Assembly: GCF_001428745.1 (NCBI RefSeq)
Contig: NZ_LMIO01000001.1
Coordinates: forward strand, 334,818-398,817
Direction of reading: 5' to 3'
DNA from: Leifsonia sp. Root227
Lineage (GTDB): Bacteria; Actinomycetota; Actinomycetes; Actinomycetales; Microbacteriaceae
DNA length: 64,000 nucleotides
Shown here in pieces: positions 50,030-59,783 of this stretch. Each line of letters begins with the position of its first letter. Position 1 is the stretch's first letter. The notes beneath the pieces are model-generated. The model saw only the letters and a list, made by a program, of their open reading frames with translations. It was not told where the DNA came from and did no database searches. A program made the translations under genes and the position numbers.

Positions 50030-51516
50030 GCATCGCAGAAGAGACCACGACCGCCACGCTGACAGAGCGCGAGAGCGACCTGCTCTCCCGCGTGCCGGAC
50101 GGCCTGTACATCGACGGCCGCTGGGAAGCGGGAACCCGCGACCCCATCGAGGTCATCGACCCGGCCACCGGCCGCGTGATCAAGCGCATCGCCAACGCCA
50201 CGCCTGAGGACGGCATCCGGGCGCTCGACGCGGCAGACGCGGCGGCGGAAGCGTGGGCGGCGACCCCGCCCCGCACCCGCGCGGAAATCCTGCGGAAGGC
50301 GTTCGACCTGCTGCAGGAGCGCCGAGACGACTTCGCGCTGCTGATGACGTTGGAGATGGGCAAGCCGCTGGCCGAGGCCAACGGGGAGGTCACGTACGGC
50401 GGCGAGTTCCTGCGCTGGTTCAGCGAGGAGGCCGTGCGCATCGGCGGTCGCTACGGCCAGAATCCGGAAGGCACGGGCACGATGGTCGTCTCGCAGCGCC
50501 CGGTCGGCCCGTGCTTCCTCATCACGCCGTGGAACTTCCCGCTGGCGATGGCGACCCGCAAGATCGCCCCCGCTCTGGCCGCGGGATGCACGGTGGTCGT
50601 CAAGCCCGCAGAGCTCACTCCGCTCACCACCCTGTTCTTCGCGAAGCTGCTGGAGGACGCCGGGGTTCCCGCCGGTGTCGTCAACGTGATCCAGACCAGC
50701 ACGTCGAGCACCGTGTCAGGGCCGATCATCGCGGACCCGCGCCTCAGGAAGCTGTCCTTCACGGGCTCGACCCCTGTCGGGCAGCGGCTGATCGCCCAGG
50801 CGGCGCAGAACGTGCTTCGGACCTCGATGGAGCTCGGCGGCAACGCGCCGTTCGTCGTGTTCGAGGACGCGGACGTCGACAAGGCGGTCGAGGGCGCGAT
50901 GCTCGCGAAGTTCCGCAACATCGGCCAGGCGTGCACGGCGGCCAACCGGTTCATCGTGCACGAGTCCGTCGCGGAGGAGTTCGCCGAGAAGGTCACCGCC
51001 AGGGTGAACGCGCTCCGGCTCGGCCCCGGCACCGAGGAGGGCGTGACCATCGGCCCGCTCATCGACGCCAAGGCTGTCGCATCCATGGTCGAGCTGGTGG
51101 GGGATGCGGTCTCCCGCGGCGCCCGTGTGCTCACCGGAGGGAACGCGCCGGAGGGCGACGGCTTCTTCTTCGAGCCGACAGTCATCGTCGATGTGCAGCC
51201 GGGCAGCACGATCCTGGCCGAGGAGATCTTCGGACCGGTGCTCGCGATCACCACGTTCGCCACAGAGGACGAGGGCGTCGCCCGCGCCAACGAGACGGAG
51301 TACGGCCTGGTCGGCTACGTCTTCACCGAGGATCTGGCGCGCGGTCAGCGCATGATCGACCGCATCGCCACCGGCATGATGGGCCTGAACACCGGCCTCG
51401 TCTCCAACGCCGCCGCGCCGTTCGGCGGCATCAAGCAGTCCGGCCTCGGCCGCGAGGGCGGCGCGGAAGGCATCCACGAGTACCTCTCCACCAAATACAC
51501 CCTCATCCCCGCCTGA
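50026..51516 (+). CDS. gabD: Succinate-semialdehyde dehydrogenase
   Basis: A 496-residue aldehyde dehydrogenase. NAD(P) and active-site elements are PWNFPLAMATRKIAPALAAGCTVVVKPAE, FTGSTPVGQ, the base Glu in MELGGNAPF and the nucleophile Cys in NIGQACTAANRF. SSADH-type QSGLGREGG stands near the end. With gabT it carries GABA to succinate. The sequence GQACTAANR differs a little from the usual GQTCVCANR; only the nucleophile is kept. Confidence 0.93.
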   Translation: MSIAEETTTATLTERESDLLSRVPDGLYIDGRWEAGTRDPIEVIDPATGRVIKRIANATPEDGIRALDAADAAAEAWAATPPRTRAEILRKAFDLLQERRDDFALLMTLEMGKPLAEANGEVTYGGEFLRWFSEEAVRIGGRYGQNPEGTGTMVVSQRPVGPCFLITPWNFPLAMATRKIAPALAAGCTVVVKPAELTPLTTLFFAKLLEDAGVPAGVVNVIQTSTSSTVSGPIIADPRLRKLSFTGSTPVGQRLIAQAAQNVLRTSMELGGNAPFVVFEDADVDKAVEGAMLAKFRNIGQACTAANRFIVHESVAEEFAEKVTARVNALRLGPGTEEGVTIGPLIDAKAVASMVELVGDAVSRGARVLTGGNAPEGDGFFFEPTVIVDVQPGSTILAEEIFGPVLAITTFATEDEGVARANETEYGLVGYVFTEDLARGQRMIDRIATGMMGLNTGLVSNAAAPFGGIKQSGLGREGGAEGIHEYLSTKYTLIPA

Positions 51517-51532
51517 CCCCCCCCGCGAAACA

Positions 51533-51593
51533 ATCGAGTCCGGACTTGTTCACACTCGTGACGGCGTGTCGCGTGCATAAGTCCGGACTCGAT
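51533..51593. repeat. Dispersed inverted repeat, copy B
   Basis: ATCGAGTCCGGACTT (51533-51547) and AAGTCCGGACTCGAT (51579-51593) are a perfect 15-bp inverted repeat around a 31-base loop, between gabD and the convergent GH1 gene. It matches copy A at 45904-45961 and could serve as a two-way terminator. Confidence 0.65.
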
Positions 51594-51610
51594 GGTTTGG
51601 GGGAGGCGGT

Positions 51611-52783
51611 TCAGAGGGCGTTGGCGCTGGCGATCCCTCCGAGCCAGGCGAGGGAGGGCTTGGGGGTGCGGACGAAGGTCTCGCGGTCGACGGCGATCAG
51701 GCCGAAGGTCGGGCGGTATCCGCTCGCCCACTCGTAGTTGTCGAGCGCGCTCCAGTGCAGGTAGCCCTCGAGCCGGATGCCGTCCTGGATGGTCGCGTGC
51801 AGCTCCCGGAGAGCCGCATCCGTGTACGCGATCCTGCGCTCGTCGTCACTCGTCGCGATCCCGTTCTCGGTGATCATGACCGGCACACCGCCGGAGAGCT
51901 CCCAGGCGCTGCGGACGCCCTCCGCGGCGGCGGGCGGGTAGAACTCCCAGCCGGTCAGCGTCGTCTCGACGTCGTCGGCCACCGGAAGAGGACCTTCCGG
52001 GCCGATGAACGTGCGCGTGTACGCCTGCACGCCGACGAAGTCGTCGCCCGCGGACTGCTCCAGGTACCAGTCGTCGCGCGGATAGCCGTACTCGCGCAGC
52101 TTCTCCTCCGACCCCGGCTCGCCGTTCGAGCGGAACGCCTGCGTCGCGATCGTCCAGCCCGACTTGAGCCCCGGCACCTGCGACAGCACCTCGCGGGAGC
52201 GCTTGTGCGACGCGAGCAGAGCATCCGCGACTCCGAGGTCCGGGTTCGGCAGGCCGTAGGCGACGAGGTTGGCCGCGTCCTCTCCGCCGGCGAGCATCGC
52301 CGCGATGTTCGGCTCGTTGATCGTGCAGACGTAGTCGACGCCGTCGGAGACGATCGGAAGCGCCAGCTCGGTGTACCGCGCGAACAGGTCCGCCGCATCC
52401 GGCGCCCGCCAGAAGCCGTCGCGCTCGAACCAGCGCGGCACGGTGAAGTGCATCAGGGTCACGACGGGGTTGAGGCCGAACTCGTGGGCCGCGTCCACCA
52501 TGCGGCGGTAGTGGTCGATCTCGGCGCGCGAGACGAAGCCGCGCTCCGGCTCGATGCGCGCCCACTCGACGCTGAACCGGTAGGTGTTGAGGCCGGCGTC
52601 CGCCAGCAGCTTCATGTCCTCGCGGTAGCGGTGGTAGCTGTCCATCGCGTCCCCGGACGGCTCGACGATGGAGGTGCCAGGCGTGTGCTCGTGCACCCAC
52701 CAGTTGCTGTTGATGTTGTTGCCTTCGATCTGGTGCGCCGCGGTGGCCGCGCCCCAGAGGAATCCATCGGGAAAGGTGAGCAC
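51611..52783 (-). CDS. GH1 beta-glucosidase
   Basis: A 390-residue family 1 glycosidase. The N-terminal signature [18 protein letters not shown], acid/base Glu in CTINEPN and nucleophile Glu in MITENGIA are clear, as is [19 protein letters not shown]. It is cytoplasmic and shorter than most GH1 proteins (about 450). The last gene of a leftward operon with a Dpp-like importer; the importer probably brings in cello-oligosaccharides or plant beta-glucosides. Confidence 0.92.
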   Translation of the reverse strand: MLTFPDGFLWGAATAAHQIEGNNINSNWWVHEHTPGTSIVEPSGDAMDSYHRYREDMKLLADAGLNTYRFSVEWARIEPERGFVSRAEIDHYRRMVDAAHEFGLNPVVTLMHFTVPRWFERDGFWRAPDAADLFARYTELALPIVSDGVDYVCTINEPNIAAMLAGGEDAANLVAYGLPNPDLGVADALLASHKRSREVLSQVPGLKSGWTIATQAFRSNGEPGSEEKLREYGYPRDDWYLEQSAGDDFVGVQAYTRTFIGPEGPLPVADDVETTLTGWEFYPPAAAEGVRSAWELSGGVPVMITENGIATSDDERRIAYTDAALRELHATIQDGIRLEGYLHWSALDNYEWASGYRPTFGLIAVDRETFVRTPKPSLAWLGGIASANAL

Positions 52784-52784
52784 G

Positions 52785-53693
52785 TTACTCCTGTGGTGTT
52801 TCGGTTGACGGTCGGGAGGAAGTGATGGTCGAGAGGAAGGCGTCCAGCGCGGAGAGGGTGGCCTCCGGGGCTTCGAGCTGCGGGGAGTGGTGGCCGCCCT
52901 CGATCACCGCGTAGCTCGCACCGAGCCGTTCGGCCATGTGCTGCTGCATCGGGATGGGCCACGCGTCGTCGAACTCGCCGTGCGCGACCAGCACTGGGAC
53001 AGCGGATGCGCGGAGCGCGTCGGTCGTGTCGTGGTCGGCGCGCAGGATCTCGGCCCCGGCGAGCAGGTTGTCGCTGGACGTGCGCTCGGCGCGGAGCCGG
53101 AGGAACGCCTCGTCCGGGCTGAGCGCGGAGTCCGGCTGTCCCACCGTGTGCGGGTTGTCCCGGTTCCAGAGGCCGATCGAGCCGGACTCGGACACCGTGT
53201 CCGTGGTCTGCTGGTGGCGGCCGGGCCAGCCGGTCGGGCCGGAGCAGAGCATGGTGAACGACGCGAACGCATCCGGAGCCGCGATGGTCGCCTCGCGCGC
53301 CACGACACCGCCCAGACTGTGCCCGATGAGGTGCACGGGGCGACCGTCGCCGATCAGGCGGGACACCTCGACCGTGTCAGCAGCGAGTGCGTCGAGCCGG
53401 TAGTGCTCGACGCCGGAGGGCGCTGCAGAGTCAGCCTGACCGCGCTGGCTGTACGCCCACACATCCCAGCCCTCCGCGGCGAGCAGGGGAAGGAAGGTGC
53501 GGAAATCCTCCTTGGAGCCGGTGAAGCCCGGCACGAAGAGGACAGTGCCGCGCGCATCCGTGCCGGTTCGCGCATCCCGTGCCGGCGCGTGCAGCGCGGT
53601 GAGTGTGCCGACAGCAGCGGGGAGGCCGACGACCTCGACGCCGTCCGGGATGGGCATGGCGCCGAACGGGGCGATGGGGGCGAACGCGGTCAT
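52785..53693 (-). CDS. Alpha/beta hydrolase of the beta-glucoside operon
   Basis: A 302-residue alpha/beta hydrolase. Motifs: FVPGFTGSKEDF, YSQRGQADS, nucleophile in LIGHSLGGVVAREA, Asp in HGEFDDAWP and His in VIEGGHHSPQLEAP. The ATG overlaps the stop of the ATPase gene. Linked to sugar uptake it may be an esterase that removes acyl decorations from the glycoside, but substrate is unproven. Confidence 0.85.
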   Translation of the reverse strand: MTAFAPIAPFGAMPIPDGVEVVGLPAAVGTLTALHAPARDARTGTDARGTVLFVPGFTGSKEDFRTFLPLLAAEGWDVWAYSQRGQADSAAPSGVEHYRLDALAADTVEVSRLIGDGRPVHLIGHSLGGVVAREATIAAPDAFASFTMLCSGPTGWPGRHQQTTDTVSESGSIGLWNRDNPHTVGQPDSALSPDEAFLRLRAERTSSDNLLAGAEILRADHDTTDALRASAVPVLVAHGEFDDAWPIPMQQHMAERLGASYAVIEGGHHSPQLEAPEATLSALDAFLSTITSSRPSTETPQE

Positions 53694-55414
53694 GCCAGTG
53701 CCTCCCTCGCGCGAGCGGGGTTGGGCACGGCGTCGAGCAGTTCGATCGTGTACGGGTCGGACGGGTGCCGAAGCACGTCGGCCGTCTTCCCTCGTTCGAC
53801 GACGCGTCCGGAGTTCAGCACCATGATGTCGTCGGTGACCAGCCGCGCGGAGAGCAGGTCGTGCGTGATGTAGAGGAGCGAGACGCCCCACTGTTCGCGC
53901 AGGTCCTCCAGCAGGGCGAGCACTCCGGCGCGCAGCGTCACGTCGAGCATCGAGACCGGCTCGTCGGCGATGAGCACCTGCGGGTCGCTCGCCAGCGCGC
54001 GCGCGATGACGACGCGCTGGCGCTGACCGCCGGAGAGCTGGTGCGGGAGCTTGGAGGCGAACTGCTCCACCGGGGTGAGGCCGACGGTCTCCAGCAGTTC
54101 GAGCACCCGGTGACGGGCATCCTTGCCGCGGAGGCCGGTGAAATTGACCACGGGACGGGTGAGCGCGTACTCGACCGTGTGCAGCGGGTTGAGGGCGGCG
54201 TACGGGTCCTGGAACACCATCTGGACGTTCTTGTGCAGGTCGCGGATGCCGCGCCTGTTCAGCTTCGCCACGTCGGCGTCTCCGAATCGCACCGTGCCGG
54301 AGGTCGGCTTCTCGACGCCGGTCAGCAGCTTCGCGATGGTCGATTTGCCCGATCCGGAGGCGCCGACGAGCGCGAGCGACTGGCCGGGCTCGAGCGTGAA
54401 CGAGACGGCGTCGACCGCCGTCACCTCGCTTTCGCCGCGCCGCGGGGCCGGGTACACCTTCGAGACGCCGTCGACGACGATGGCCGCCTGTGCTGCGCGT
54501 CCTTCGCGCTGGCGAACAGCCGTGGATGCACCGGGTGCGGCCACGGATGCGCCGGCGCCGGATGCAGTCGCGTGGGCCGCGCTCGCGTCATCGCGTCGCG
54601 CCGGGAACCCCGGGAGCTCCACCACCTCGGCGCGCGGGTCGGCGTAGTGGCTCAGCAGCATCCGCGTGTACTCGTGCTGCGGCGCCTCCAGGATCTGCCT
54701 GCTCGACGCGTCCTCGACGATGCGGCCGTCGTGCATCACGAGCACGCGCTGGGTCGCTTCGAGCACGACGCCGAGGTCGTGGCTGATCAGGATGGCTGTG
54801 AAGCCCTCCGACTGCTGCAGCTCGGTGATCGTGTCCATGATCGCGTGCTGCACGAGCACGTCGAGCGCGGTGGTCGGCTCGTCGAACACCATCAGGCGGG
54901 GTTCGAGAGACAGGGCGAGCGCGATCGAGACGCGCTGGCGCATCCCACCGGAGAGCTCGCCGGGGAAGCGGGCGAGCACCTGCTCGGTGAGGCCGACCTT
55001 GCCGACGAGCTCGCGCATCCTGTCGTCCCAGCGGCCCTTGGGGACGTGGCCGTGGGCGTGGAAGATGTCGGCGAAGTGCTTGCGGATGGTCCGCACGGGA
55101 TTGAGGGCGTTCATCCCGGACTGCAGCACCATGGCGAATCCGCCCTGGCGCTGGCGGCGCAGCTCCTCGTCGCCGAGTTCGCGGATGTCCTGGCCGCCGA
55201 ACAGGATCTCGCCTCCGTTGGTGCGCGCCGGCGGCTTCTGCAGCCTGGTCAGCGCGAAGCCGAGCGTCGACTTGCCGGAGCCGGACTCGCCGACCAGGCC
55301 GACGAACTCGCCTGCGCCGACCGTGAACGACACGTGGTCGACGGCCTGCACCGGCGTCTGGCCGGCCGATTCGTAGATGACGGAGAGGTCGCGGACCTCG
55401 AGCAGCTCGCTCAT
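53690..55414 (-). CDS. ABC importer ATPase with two fused nucleotide-binding domains
   Basis: A 574-residue DppD-DppF fusion. First domain: Walker A GESGSGKST, signature LSGGMRQRVS, Walker B MVFDEPTTALD. Second domain: GASGSGKST, LSGGQRQRV, LIADEPVSMLD. A short Ala-rich linker joins them. It powers the two permeases encoded just upstream, with 4-base overlaps on both sides. Confidence 0.93.
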   Translation of the reverse strand: MSELLEVRDLSVIYESAGQTPVQAVDHVSFTVGAGEFVGLVGESGSGKSTLGFALTRLQKPPARTNGGEILFGGQDIRELGDEELRRQRQGGFAMVLQSGMNALNPVRTIRKHFADIFHAHGHVPKGRWDDRMRELVGKVGLTEQVLARFPGELSGGMRQRVSIALALSLEPRLMVFDEPTTALDVLVQHAIMDTITELQQSEGFTAILISHDLGVVLEATQRVLVMHDGRIVEDASSRQILEAPQHEYTRMLLSHYADPRAEVVELPGFPARRDDASAAHATASGAGASVAAPGASTAVRQREGRAAQAAIVVDGVSKVYPAPRRGESEVTAVDAVSFTLEPGQSLALVGASGSGKSTIAKLLTGVEKPTSGTVRFGDADVAKLNRRGIRDLHKNVQMVFQDPYAALNPLHTVEYALTRPVVNFTGLRGKDARHRVLELLETVGLTPVEQFASKLPHQLSGGQRQRVVIARALASDPQVLIADEPVSMLDVTLRAGVLALLEDLREQWGVSLLYITHDLLSARLVTDDIMVLNSGRVVERGKTADVLRHPSDPYTIELLDAVPNPARAREALA

Positions 55415-56361
55415 CGTGCGCTCTTTTCTTTCGCAGGGCGTCCTTCTCGGAGGCGCGGGTTGCTGATCGCGTCGACGCCGAAGTTGATGAGCGTGAGGCT
55501 CATCGCCAGCAGCGCGATGCACAGACCGGGAGCGAACAGCAGGATCCACTGCCCGGTGAGGAGGGCGTTCGAGTTCTGCGCCCAGTAGAGGATGGTTCCC
55601 CAGCTCACGATTGACGAGTCGCCGAGTCCGAGGAACTCCAGACCGGCCTCCGCGAGGATTGCGGCCGTGGCCGCACCGAAGAAGCTGCCGGTGATGAGCG
55701 AGGTCATGTTGGGCAGGATCTCGTTGAACACGATCCGGAACGGCCGGTCGCCGGAGAAGCGGGCGGCAGTGACGAAGTCGCGCGAGCGCAACGACTGGGT
55801 CTGGCTGCGCAGCACGCGGGCGCCCCACGCCCATCCGGTGATCACGATGACCGTCACGATCATGAACAGCCCGCCGTTCTGCAGGTAGGCGGCGATCACG
55901 ATCATCAGCGGCAGGCCGGGGATGACGAGGAAGAGGTTCACGAAGAAGTTGACCACCTCGGCGCCGAAGCCCCTGATGTATCCCCAGCTCAGGCCGATCA
56001 GCACGGCGACGACCGTGGAGAGCAGGCCGGCGATGAAGCCGACGGCCACGCTCACACGGGCGCCGTAGATGAGCTGGCTGAGCACATCCTCGCCTGCGGC
56101 CGTCGTGCCGAACCAGTGCTCAGGGCTCGAGTCCGCGTTGCGCGGGAAGCCGTCCTGCGTCGCGCCGTACGGGGCGAGCAGCGGCGCGAAGATCGCGACG
56201 AGCACGAAGAACGCCAGGATGATGAGGCCGAGCCTGGACTTCCAGTTCGACCACAGCGTGGATGCTGCCCGTCCGATGAATGCGAGCCTGTGCGGCGGCT
56301 TCGCCCCTCCCGAGGTCGAGGCATCCGTGGAGATGGACTTGAAACTCTGTGTCGTGGTCAT
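55411..56361 (-). CDS. ABC importer permease, DppC type
   Basis: A 316-residue permease with six hydrophobic segments. HWFGTTAAGEDVLSQLIYGARVS is the DppC N-terminal block and RDFVTAARFSGDRPFRIVFNEILPNM the EAA loop. Start ATG overlaps the upstream permease stop (ATGA). Sugar specificity is inferred from the neighbouring GH1 gene; this importer family handles both peptides and beta-oligosaccharides. Confidence 0.9.
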   Translation of the reverse strand: MTTTQSFKSISTDASTSGGAKPPHRLAFIGRAASTLWSNWKSRLGLIILAFFVLVAIFAPLLAPYGATQDGFPRNADSSPEHWFGTTAAGEDVLSQLIYGARVSVAVGFIAGLLSTVVAVLIGLSWGYIRGFGAEVVNFFVNLFLVIPGLPLMIVIAAYLQNGGLFMIVTVIVITGWAWGARVLRSQTQSLRSRDFVTAARFSGDRPFRIVFNEILPNMTSLITGSFFGAATAAILAEAGLEFLGLGDSSIVSWGTILYWAQNSNALLTGQWILLFAPGLCIALLAMSLTLINFGVDAISNPRLREGRPAKEKSAR

Positions 56362-57350
56362 CGGCGGGTCCTTGGGTCGAGTACGCCGTACAGAATGTCG
56401 ACGAGGAAGTTGGCGACGAGAACGCTGACGGTGATGAGGAGGAACAGCGCCTGCATCAGCGGGTAGTCCTGGCCGATCACCGCGTTGAACAGCAGGAAGC
56501 CGATGCCGGGGTAGCCGAACACCTGCTCCACCAGGATCGAGCCGCCGACCACGCCGCCGAGGGCGAGGCCGAAGCCGGTGAGGTTCGGCAGGATCGCGTT
56601 GCGTGCGGCGTACTTCATGGCGACGGTGCGGCCCTTGAGGCCGTTCGCCTCGGCGAACGTCACGTAGTCGTCGCCGAGCGTGTTGATCATGGCGTTGCGC
56701 ATCCCGAGGATCCAGCCGCCGATCGACGTGATCAGGATGGTGACGGCCGGGAGGATGGCGTGATACGCCACGTCGACGATGAAGTCCCAGCTCCACGACG
56801 GCGTGGCCGTCGGCCCGAAGGCGCCGGAGGTGGGGAACCAGTGCAGCACGTAGCCGAGGAAGAACAGCAGCAGCAGCGCCGTCCAGAAGTACGGGAACGT
56901 GCTGGCGAAGGTGCCGGTCAGCGTCGGCAGCGAGTCGAGCCAGGTGTTGCGGCGCCAGGCGGCGAGCACACCGAGCAGCGTTCCGAGCACGAATGCGACG
57001 ATGGTCACGATGCCGAGCAGCACGATCGTGTACGGGAATGCCTGTCCGACCAGCTCGGACACGGTCTGCGGATAGAAGGTGTACGAGACGCCGAAGTCGA
57101 ACGTGACCACCTGGTGCAGGTAGCTCACGTACTGGTCCCACAGGTTGCCGCCCGGCACGCCGAGCTGGGCCTCGATGGCCGCTCGGGTGGCGGCCGTGAC
57201 GGGTCCGTTCTGCGACAGCTTCGCGATGGCGGCGTCGGTGGGGGAGCCGGGCATGAGCCTCGGCAGGATGAAGTTCAGCGTGACCGCCGCCCACAGAGTG
57301 AGGACGAACAGGCCGAGTTTGCGGAGCGCGTACGCCATCGGCCTACTCAC
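56358..57350 (-). CDS. ABC importer permease, DppB type
   Basis: A 330-residue permease. The N-terminus YALRKLGLFVLTLWAAVTLNFILPRLMPG and EAA region DDYVTFAEANGLKGRTVAMKYAARNAILP are DppB-like. GTG 57350 overlaps the receptor gene stop by 8 bases and has AGGAAGG very near; ATG 57338 is an alternative. It pairs with the DppC-type permease downstream. Confidence 0.9.
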   Translation of the reverse strand: MSRPMAYALRKLGLFVLTLWAAVTLNFILPRLMPGSPTDAAIAKLSQNGPVTAATRAAIEAQLGVPGGNLWDQYVSYLHQVVTFDFGVSYTFYPQTVSELVGQAFPYTIVLLGIVTIVAFVLGTLLGVLAAWRRNTWLDSLPTLTGTFASTFPYFWTALLLLFFLGYVLHWFPTSGAFGPTATPSWSWDFIVDVAYHAILPAVTILITSIGGWILGMRNAMINTLGDDYVTFAEANGLKGRTVAMKYAARNAILPNLTGFGLALGGVVGGSILVEQVFGYPGIGFLLFNAVIGQDYPLMQALFLLITVSVLVANFLVDILYGVLDPRTRR

Positions 57351-59010
57351 CGTCCTTCCTGAGCTTGAGATGCGTGAACACGAGCAGCGGGGTCTGGTCG
57401 TAGGTCTGCGGCGGCGCGTACGGGTTCTTCGCGTCTGGCCAGCCGGTGAACTTCGCGTCGTTGTACAGACCCCAGAGTCCGCCGTAGTACAGACCGATCA
57501 CCGGGAACTGGTCGTACACGACGCGCTGCAGCTCGTGGCTGAGCTGGAGCCGCTTCGCCTCATCCGTGGTGACCTTGTACTCCTGCAGCAGCTCGTCCGT
57601 GGCTGGATCGCTGTAGCGGCCGAAGTTGCTGGCGGTCGCCTTGCCCATCGGGGTGGCGAACTCGCTGGAGAGCAGGCCGTTGTACGCCTGGAAGATGATG
57701 CCGCCTCCCATGCCGCCCATCGCGACCTGGAAGTCGCCGTTCTGGATGGCCGCCTGATACCCGGGCGGCTGCGGCTGCTTGATCGACACATCGATGCCGA
57801 TGGCGCCGAGCTCCTTGCGGACCTCCTGCACGGCACGGAGCCAGTCGGAGTAGCCGTTGGCGGTGGTGATGGAGAAGGAGAACTGCTTGCCGCTCGCATC
57901 CACCAGCTTGTCGCCCTGCTTGGTGTACCCTGCGGCGGCGAACGCGTCGAGGGCTGCTGCGGTGTTCTGCTTGATGATGCCCTGATCCGGGATGCTCGGG
58001 TCGAGCTCGTCCTTCTGGTTCGGCAGCATGAGCCCGGTCTGGCCGGCGGCGGTCATGTAGCCTTCCGTGGCCGCGTCGGCGATCTTGTCCTTGTCGAGCG
58101 CGAGCGAGATGCCGCGCCGCACATCCAGGTTGTCGAAGGGCTTGACCGTGAGGTTGGGCATGAGACTGATGACGCCGCCCGGTGGGAACCAGTACTTGTT
58201 GTTCTTGTTGGCGGAGACCCAGGTGCCCTGCACGTCGCTCATGAAGGCGTACGCCCAGTCGAAGCCCTTGGTGGCGATGTCGAGCTCGCTGGTGGCCGAG
58301 GGGAGCACCAGGTGCTTGACCTGCACCTTGTCGGCCTGCCAGTACGACTCGTTCTTGTCCATCGTGTACTGCTGCGAGGAGAAGTTGCCGAGCGTGTACG
58401 GGCCGGTCCCGACAGGGTTCGGGTCGCGCCAGGTGTCCGGGTTCTTGACGTCCTTCCAGATGTGCTGGGGGACGATCAGCGTCTGCGAGATGATGTCGGA
58501 CGCCGGGGCGTCCGCCTCCTTGAGGTGGACGATCAGGTGGTCGCCCTTCACCTCGAGAGTCTTGATGTGCTGCCAGGCGCCCTTGAGGTCGAGCGTCGGG
58601 AACTTCTTGATCAGGTCGAGCGTGAACTTCACGTCCTGGACCGTGAACGGCTTCCCGTCCGACCACGTCGCACCGCTACGGATGGTGTAGTCGATCGTCT
58701 GCGGGTCCGGCAGCGCGATCTTCGACGCCAGCCAGGGCGTGCCCTTTCCGTCGAGCACGTTGATGACCACGAGCGGCTCGTAGATGTAGCTCGCTGCTGC
58801 TCGCTTGTTGACGAGATACGGATTGAAGTTGCGCTCCATCATCGGAGTGCCTTTGTCTGCGGCGAGCAGCATCGTGTCCGCCGGGATCGACGGGTCCTGC
58901 TGGCTCTGGATCTTGATGCTGCAGCCCGAGAGGGCGAGAGCGGCCGCAGCCAGCGTCGCGAGCATCGCGAGTCCCCGGCGTCTGGTGCCGGTGTGTTTCG
59001 TGTGCGTCAT
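57343..59010 (-). CDS. Dpp/Opp-type substrate-binding lipoprotein (probable beta-glucoside receptor)
   Basis: A 555-residue SBP_bac_5 protein. The signal has TRRRGLAML then Ala/Leu and lipobox L-S-G-C, so it is a lipoprotein; the RRRG run might permit Tat export but lacks the full motif. GTGPYTLGNFSSQQY and the SITTANGYSDW region are typical of the oligosaccharide-binding subgroup. ATG 59010 was chosen over one 9 bases earlier since AAGG is then well spaced. A good promoter with overlapping operator stands upstream. Confidence 0.88.
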   Translation of the reverse strand: MTHTKHTGTRRRGLAMLATLAAAALALSGCSIKIQSQQDPSIPADTMLLAADKGTPMMERNFNPYLVNKRAAASYIYEPLVVINVLDGKGTPWLASKIALPDPQTIDYTIRSGATWSDGKPFTVQDVKFTLDLIKKFPTLDLKGAWQHIKTLEVKGDHLIVHLKEADAPASDIISQTLIVPQHIWKDVKNPDTWRDPNPVGTGPYTLGNFSSQQYTMDKNESYWQADKVQVKHLVLPSATSELDIATKGFDWAYAFMSDVQGTWVSANKNNKYWFPPGGVISLMPNLTVKPFDNLDVRRGISLALDKDKIADAATEGYMTAAGQTGLMLPNQKDELDPSIPDQGIIKQNTAAALDAFAAAGYTKQGDKLVDASGKQFSFSITTANGYSDWLRAVQEVRKELGAIGIDVSIKQPQPPGYQAAIQNGDFQVAMGGMGGGIIFQAYNGLLSSEFATPMGKATASNFGRYSDPATDELLQEYKVTTDEAKRLQLSHELQRVVYDQFPVIGLYYGGLWGLYNDAKFTGWPDAKNPYAPPQTYDQTPLLVFTHLKLRKDGE

Positions 59011-59039
59011 TGCCACCATCCTTGCTTGGTACGCGGACC

Positions 59040-59068
59040 ACTGTAAGCGCATACATTCACTTTTGCAA
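59040..59068 (-). promoter_or_regulatory. Importer promoter with LacI-type operator
   Basis: On the minus strand TTGCAA (59068-59063), a 17-base spacer and TACAGT (59045-59040) make a good sigma-70-like promoter. The near-palindrome TGTATGCGCTTACA (59055-59042) covers the -10 region. Its first 11 bases recur at the start of the LacI gene at 61085, so LacI should repress the importer from here. The 225 bases further upstream hold a repeated GGGGGAC (twice, 14 bases apart) and no gene. Confidence 0.6.
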
Positions 59069-59280
59069 GGTGTCCCCCAAAGTGGGGTCCCCCGGAATGA
59101 GGACAGACCGGTATAGTCGGGGTACGCCATCGGCTTCCCGAAAAGCCGGCGGAGTCCTCTCGGCACCGTCGAGAGCGTTTACCCGCTTCGCCTGTCGATG
59201 CGGTGCATGGGGGATCGTGCTAGGGAAGCGTCTCCGTGACCCGTTGTCGGGCGTGTATGTATGGAAAGTACCCGACTTCC

Positions 59281-59736
59281 ATGTCCACAATCTCTGACAC
59301 CCCTATGCCCGCACCCCTTCTGTCGGTGGTCGACGACGTCGCCCCCGGCCGCTGGATCGCCATCTCATCGCTCGACGCCTCCCGCAGCGTCGGACTGGCG
59401 AGCGGCGCCACTGTCGAACGGCTGACCGCCGCTCTCTTCGGCGTGCTCCCGATCAGCGCTGCGACGGCGACCCCGCTCATCGGCTGGCTCGCCGACCCAG
59501 GCGACGACGCCAGCATCGACGCGTTCTACACGGTGCAGGGCACCGCACGGGACGCCGAGCGCCGCACCTTCGAGATGCTCAGTCTCACCGCCGTCCCCGA
59601 CGACGCCTGGCACGCAGTGGATGCGGTGATCACCGTCGACGCGCCGCAAGACTTCGTCTTCTTCGTCTGCGTCGGCGGCCGCGAGCCGCACACCGTCGTC
59701 GACCTGCTCCGCGAGCGGGTGACGCTGGCCGCGTGA
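59281..59736 (+). CDS. Hypothetical protein
   Basis: A 151-residue acidic protein with a hydrophobic middle (LTAALFGVLPISAATATPLIGWLAD) and a C-terminal beta-rich region (FVFFVCVGGREPHTVVDLL). It has good GC3 but no ribosome site and no recognised domain. It lies between the importer promoter and the LacI gene in the opposite direction to both. The ATG 59281 is the best start because upstream residues look random. Confidence 0.5.
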   Translation: MSTISDTPMPAPLLSVVDDVAPGRWIAISSLDASRSVGLASGATVERLTAALFGVLPISAATATPLIGWLADPGDDASIDAFYTVQGTARDAERRTFEMLSLTAVPDDAWHAVDAVITVDAPQDFVFFVCVGGREPHTVVDLLRERVTLAA

Positions 59737-59783
59737 CGCGCGCGCACATTCGGCAGGAGTCTCGCGGCTCGCTACGGCGCGTC

